A stretch of 64,000 nt of DNA from Proteinivorax hydrogeniformans (GTDB lineage: Bacteria > Bacillota > Proteinivoracia > Proteinivoracales > Proteinivoracaceae). The translations under genes and the position numbers were made by a program. Shown piece by piece: positions 63,951 through 64,000 of the stretch (its first letter is position 1; each line of letters starts with the position of its first letter). The notes beneath the pieces are model-generated. The model saw only the letters and a program-made list of their open reading frames with translations. It had not been told where the DNA came from and made no database searches. The DNA is taken from positions 2,418,001-2,482,000 of the forward strand of contig NZ_CP159485.1 in the NCBI RefSeq assembly GCF_040515995.1, read 5' to 3'.

Positions 63951-64000
63951 GTTCACCCCTTACATCAACATTTTTCGTAGAGCGATCAATATAGTGGGTA
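63934..64000 (-). CDS. 3' end of an upstream gene (partial)
   Basis: A reading frame entering from the right edge ends at a TAA at 63936-63934, overlapping the fdhA start by 17 nt. Its visible C terminus reads THYIDRSTKNVDVRGEHDDNN. Position suggests a NuoF/HydB-type or other fdh-partner subunit, but too little is visible to say, and the frame might be fortuitous. Confidence 0.35.
   Translation of the reverse strand, partial: THYIDRSTKNVDVRGEHDDNN

Noticed and set aside
1-64000. CRISPR arrays, tRNA and rRNA genes
   Set aside because: I saw no regularly spaced repeats, cas genes, cloverleaf-like sequences or rRNA fragments in the window.

Overview
No rRNA or tRNA is present, so the assignment rests on gene content. 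AT-rich DNA, strong GGAGG-type ribosome binding sites, a guanine riboswitch, small-type PurL with PurS and PurQ, an RNF-derived gene, [FeFe]-hydrogenase chemistry, a selenocysteine formate dehydrogenase and a large Mrp-type antiporter cluster point to a strictly anaerobic, low-GC clostridial Firmicute. A Na+-dependent or (halo)alkaliphilic sulfur-reducing lineage is plausible but is inference.

Layout. 1-460 holds hairpins, including a possible small RNA. 460-7,700 is an accessory block: an XRE regulator, an ImmA/IrrE-type peptidase-HTH protein, a single-chain type IIG-like restriction-modification enzyme and a small orphan gene. 7,930-20,160 is housekeeping and hypothetical: RlmD, a DUF2892 protein, a histidine phosphatase, a diguanylate cyclase, hydrolases, a CDF transporter, GNATs, a HAD phosphatase, a BaiN-like flavoprotein and a pair of paralogous membrane proteins. 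20,157-33,780 is one purine operon (permease-purE-B-C-S-Q-L-F-M-N-H-D-GNAT) behind a sigma-A-type promoter and a guanine riboswitch.

34,042-44,211 is the most unusual part. A sigma-54 activator carries an [FeFe]-hydrogenase-like sensor domain. It faces a GG-N10-GC promoter and two dyads that look like activator sites. The operon behind that promoter encodes a TorD chaperone, a Tat-exported molybdopterin oxidoreductase, a tail-anchored four-cluster Fe-S subunit, a 1007-residue fusion of a complete [FeFe]-hydrogenase (HydA) to RnfC, and RnfD. No RnfA, B, E or G and no NrfD/PsrC quinol subunit is present. The RnfC part has lost the glycine-rich and ECEPY motifs used for NADH/FMN. I infer a cytochrome- and quinone-free H2-oxidising reductase. 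Electrons would pass from H2 through HydA-RnfC and the RnfD flavin to a reductase outside the membrane. tatA and tatC follow.

45,735-64,000 encodes, in transcription order, the end of an upstream gene, a selenocysteine formate dehydrogenase (in-frame UGA plus a textbook SECIS hairpin), an unknown repeated membrane protein, an ECF-S-like protein, and an Mrp module in archaeal Mbh-like order (E-F-G-MbhD-MbhE-B-C-D). The cluster has five NuoL/M/N-type ion-pumping subunits, three of them about 720-residue paralogues, and an orphan Cache sensor in its middle. A formate-driven Na+ or H+ pump is a reasonable hypothesis. The subunits that would connect the dehydrogenase to the antiporter are not in view.
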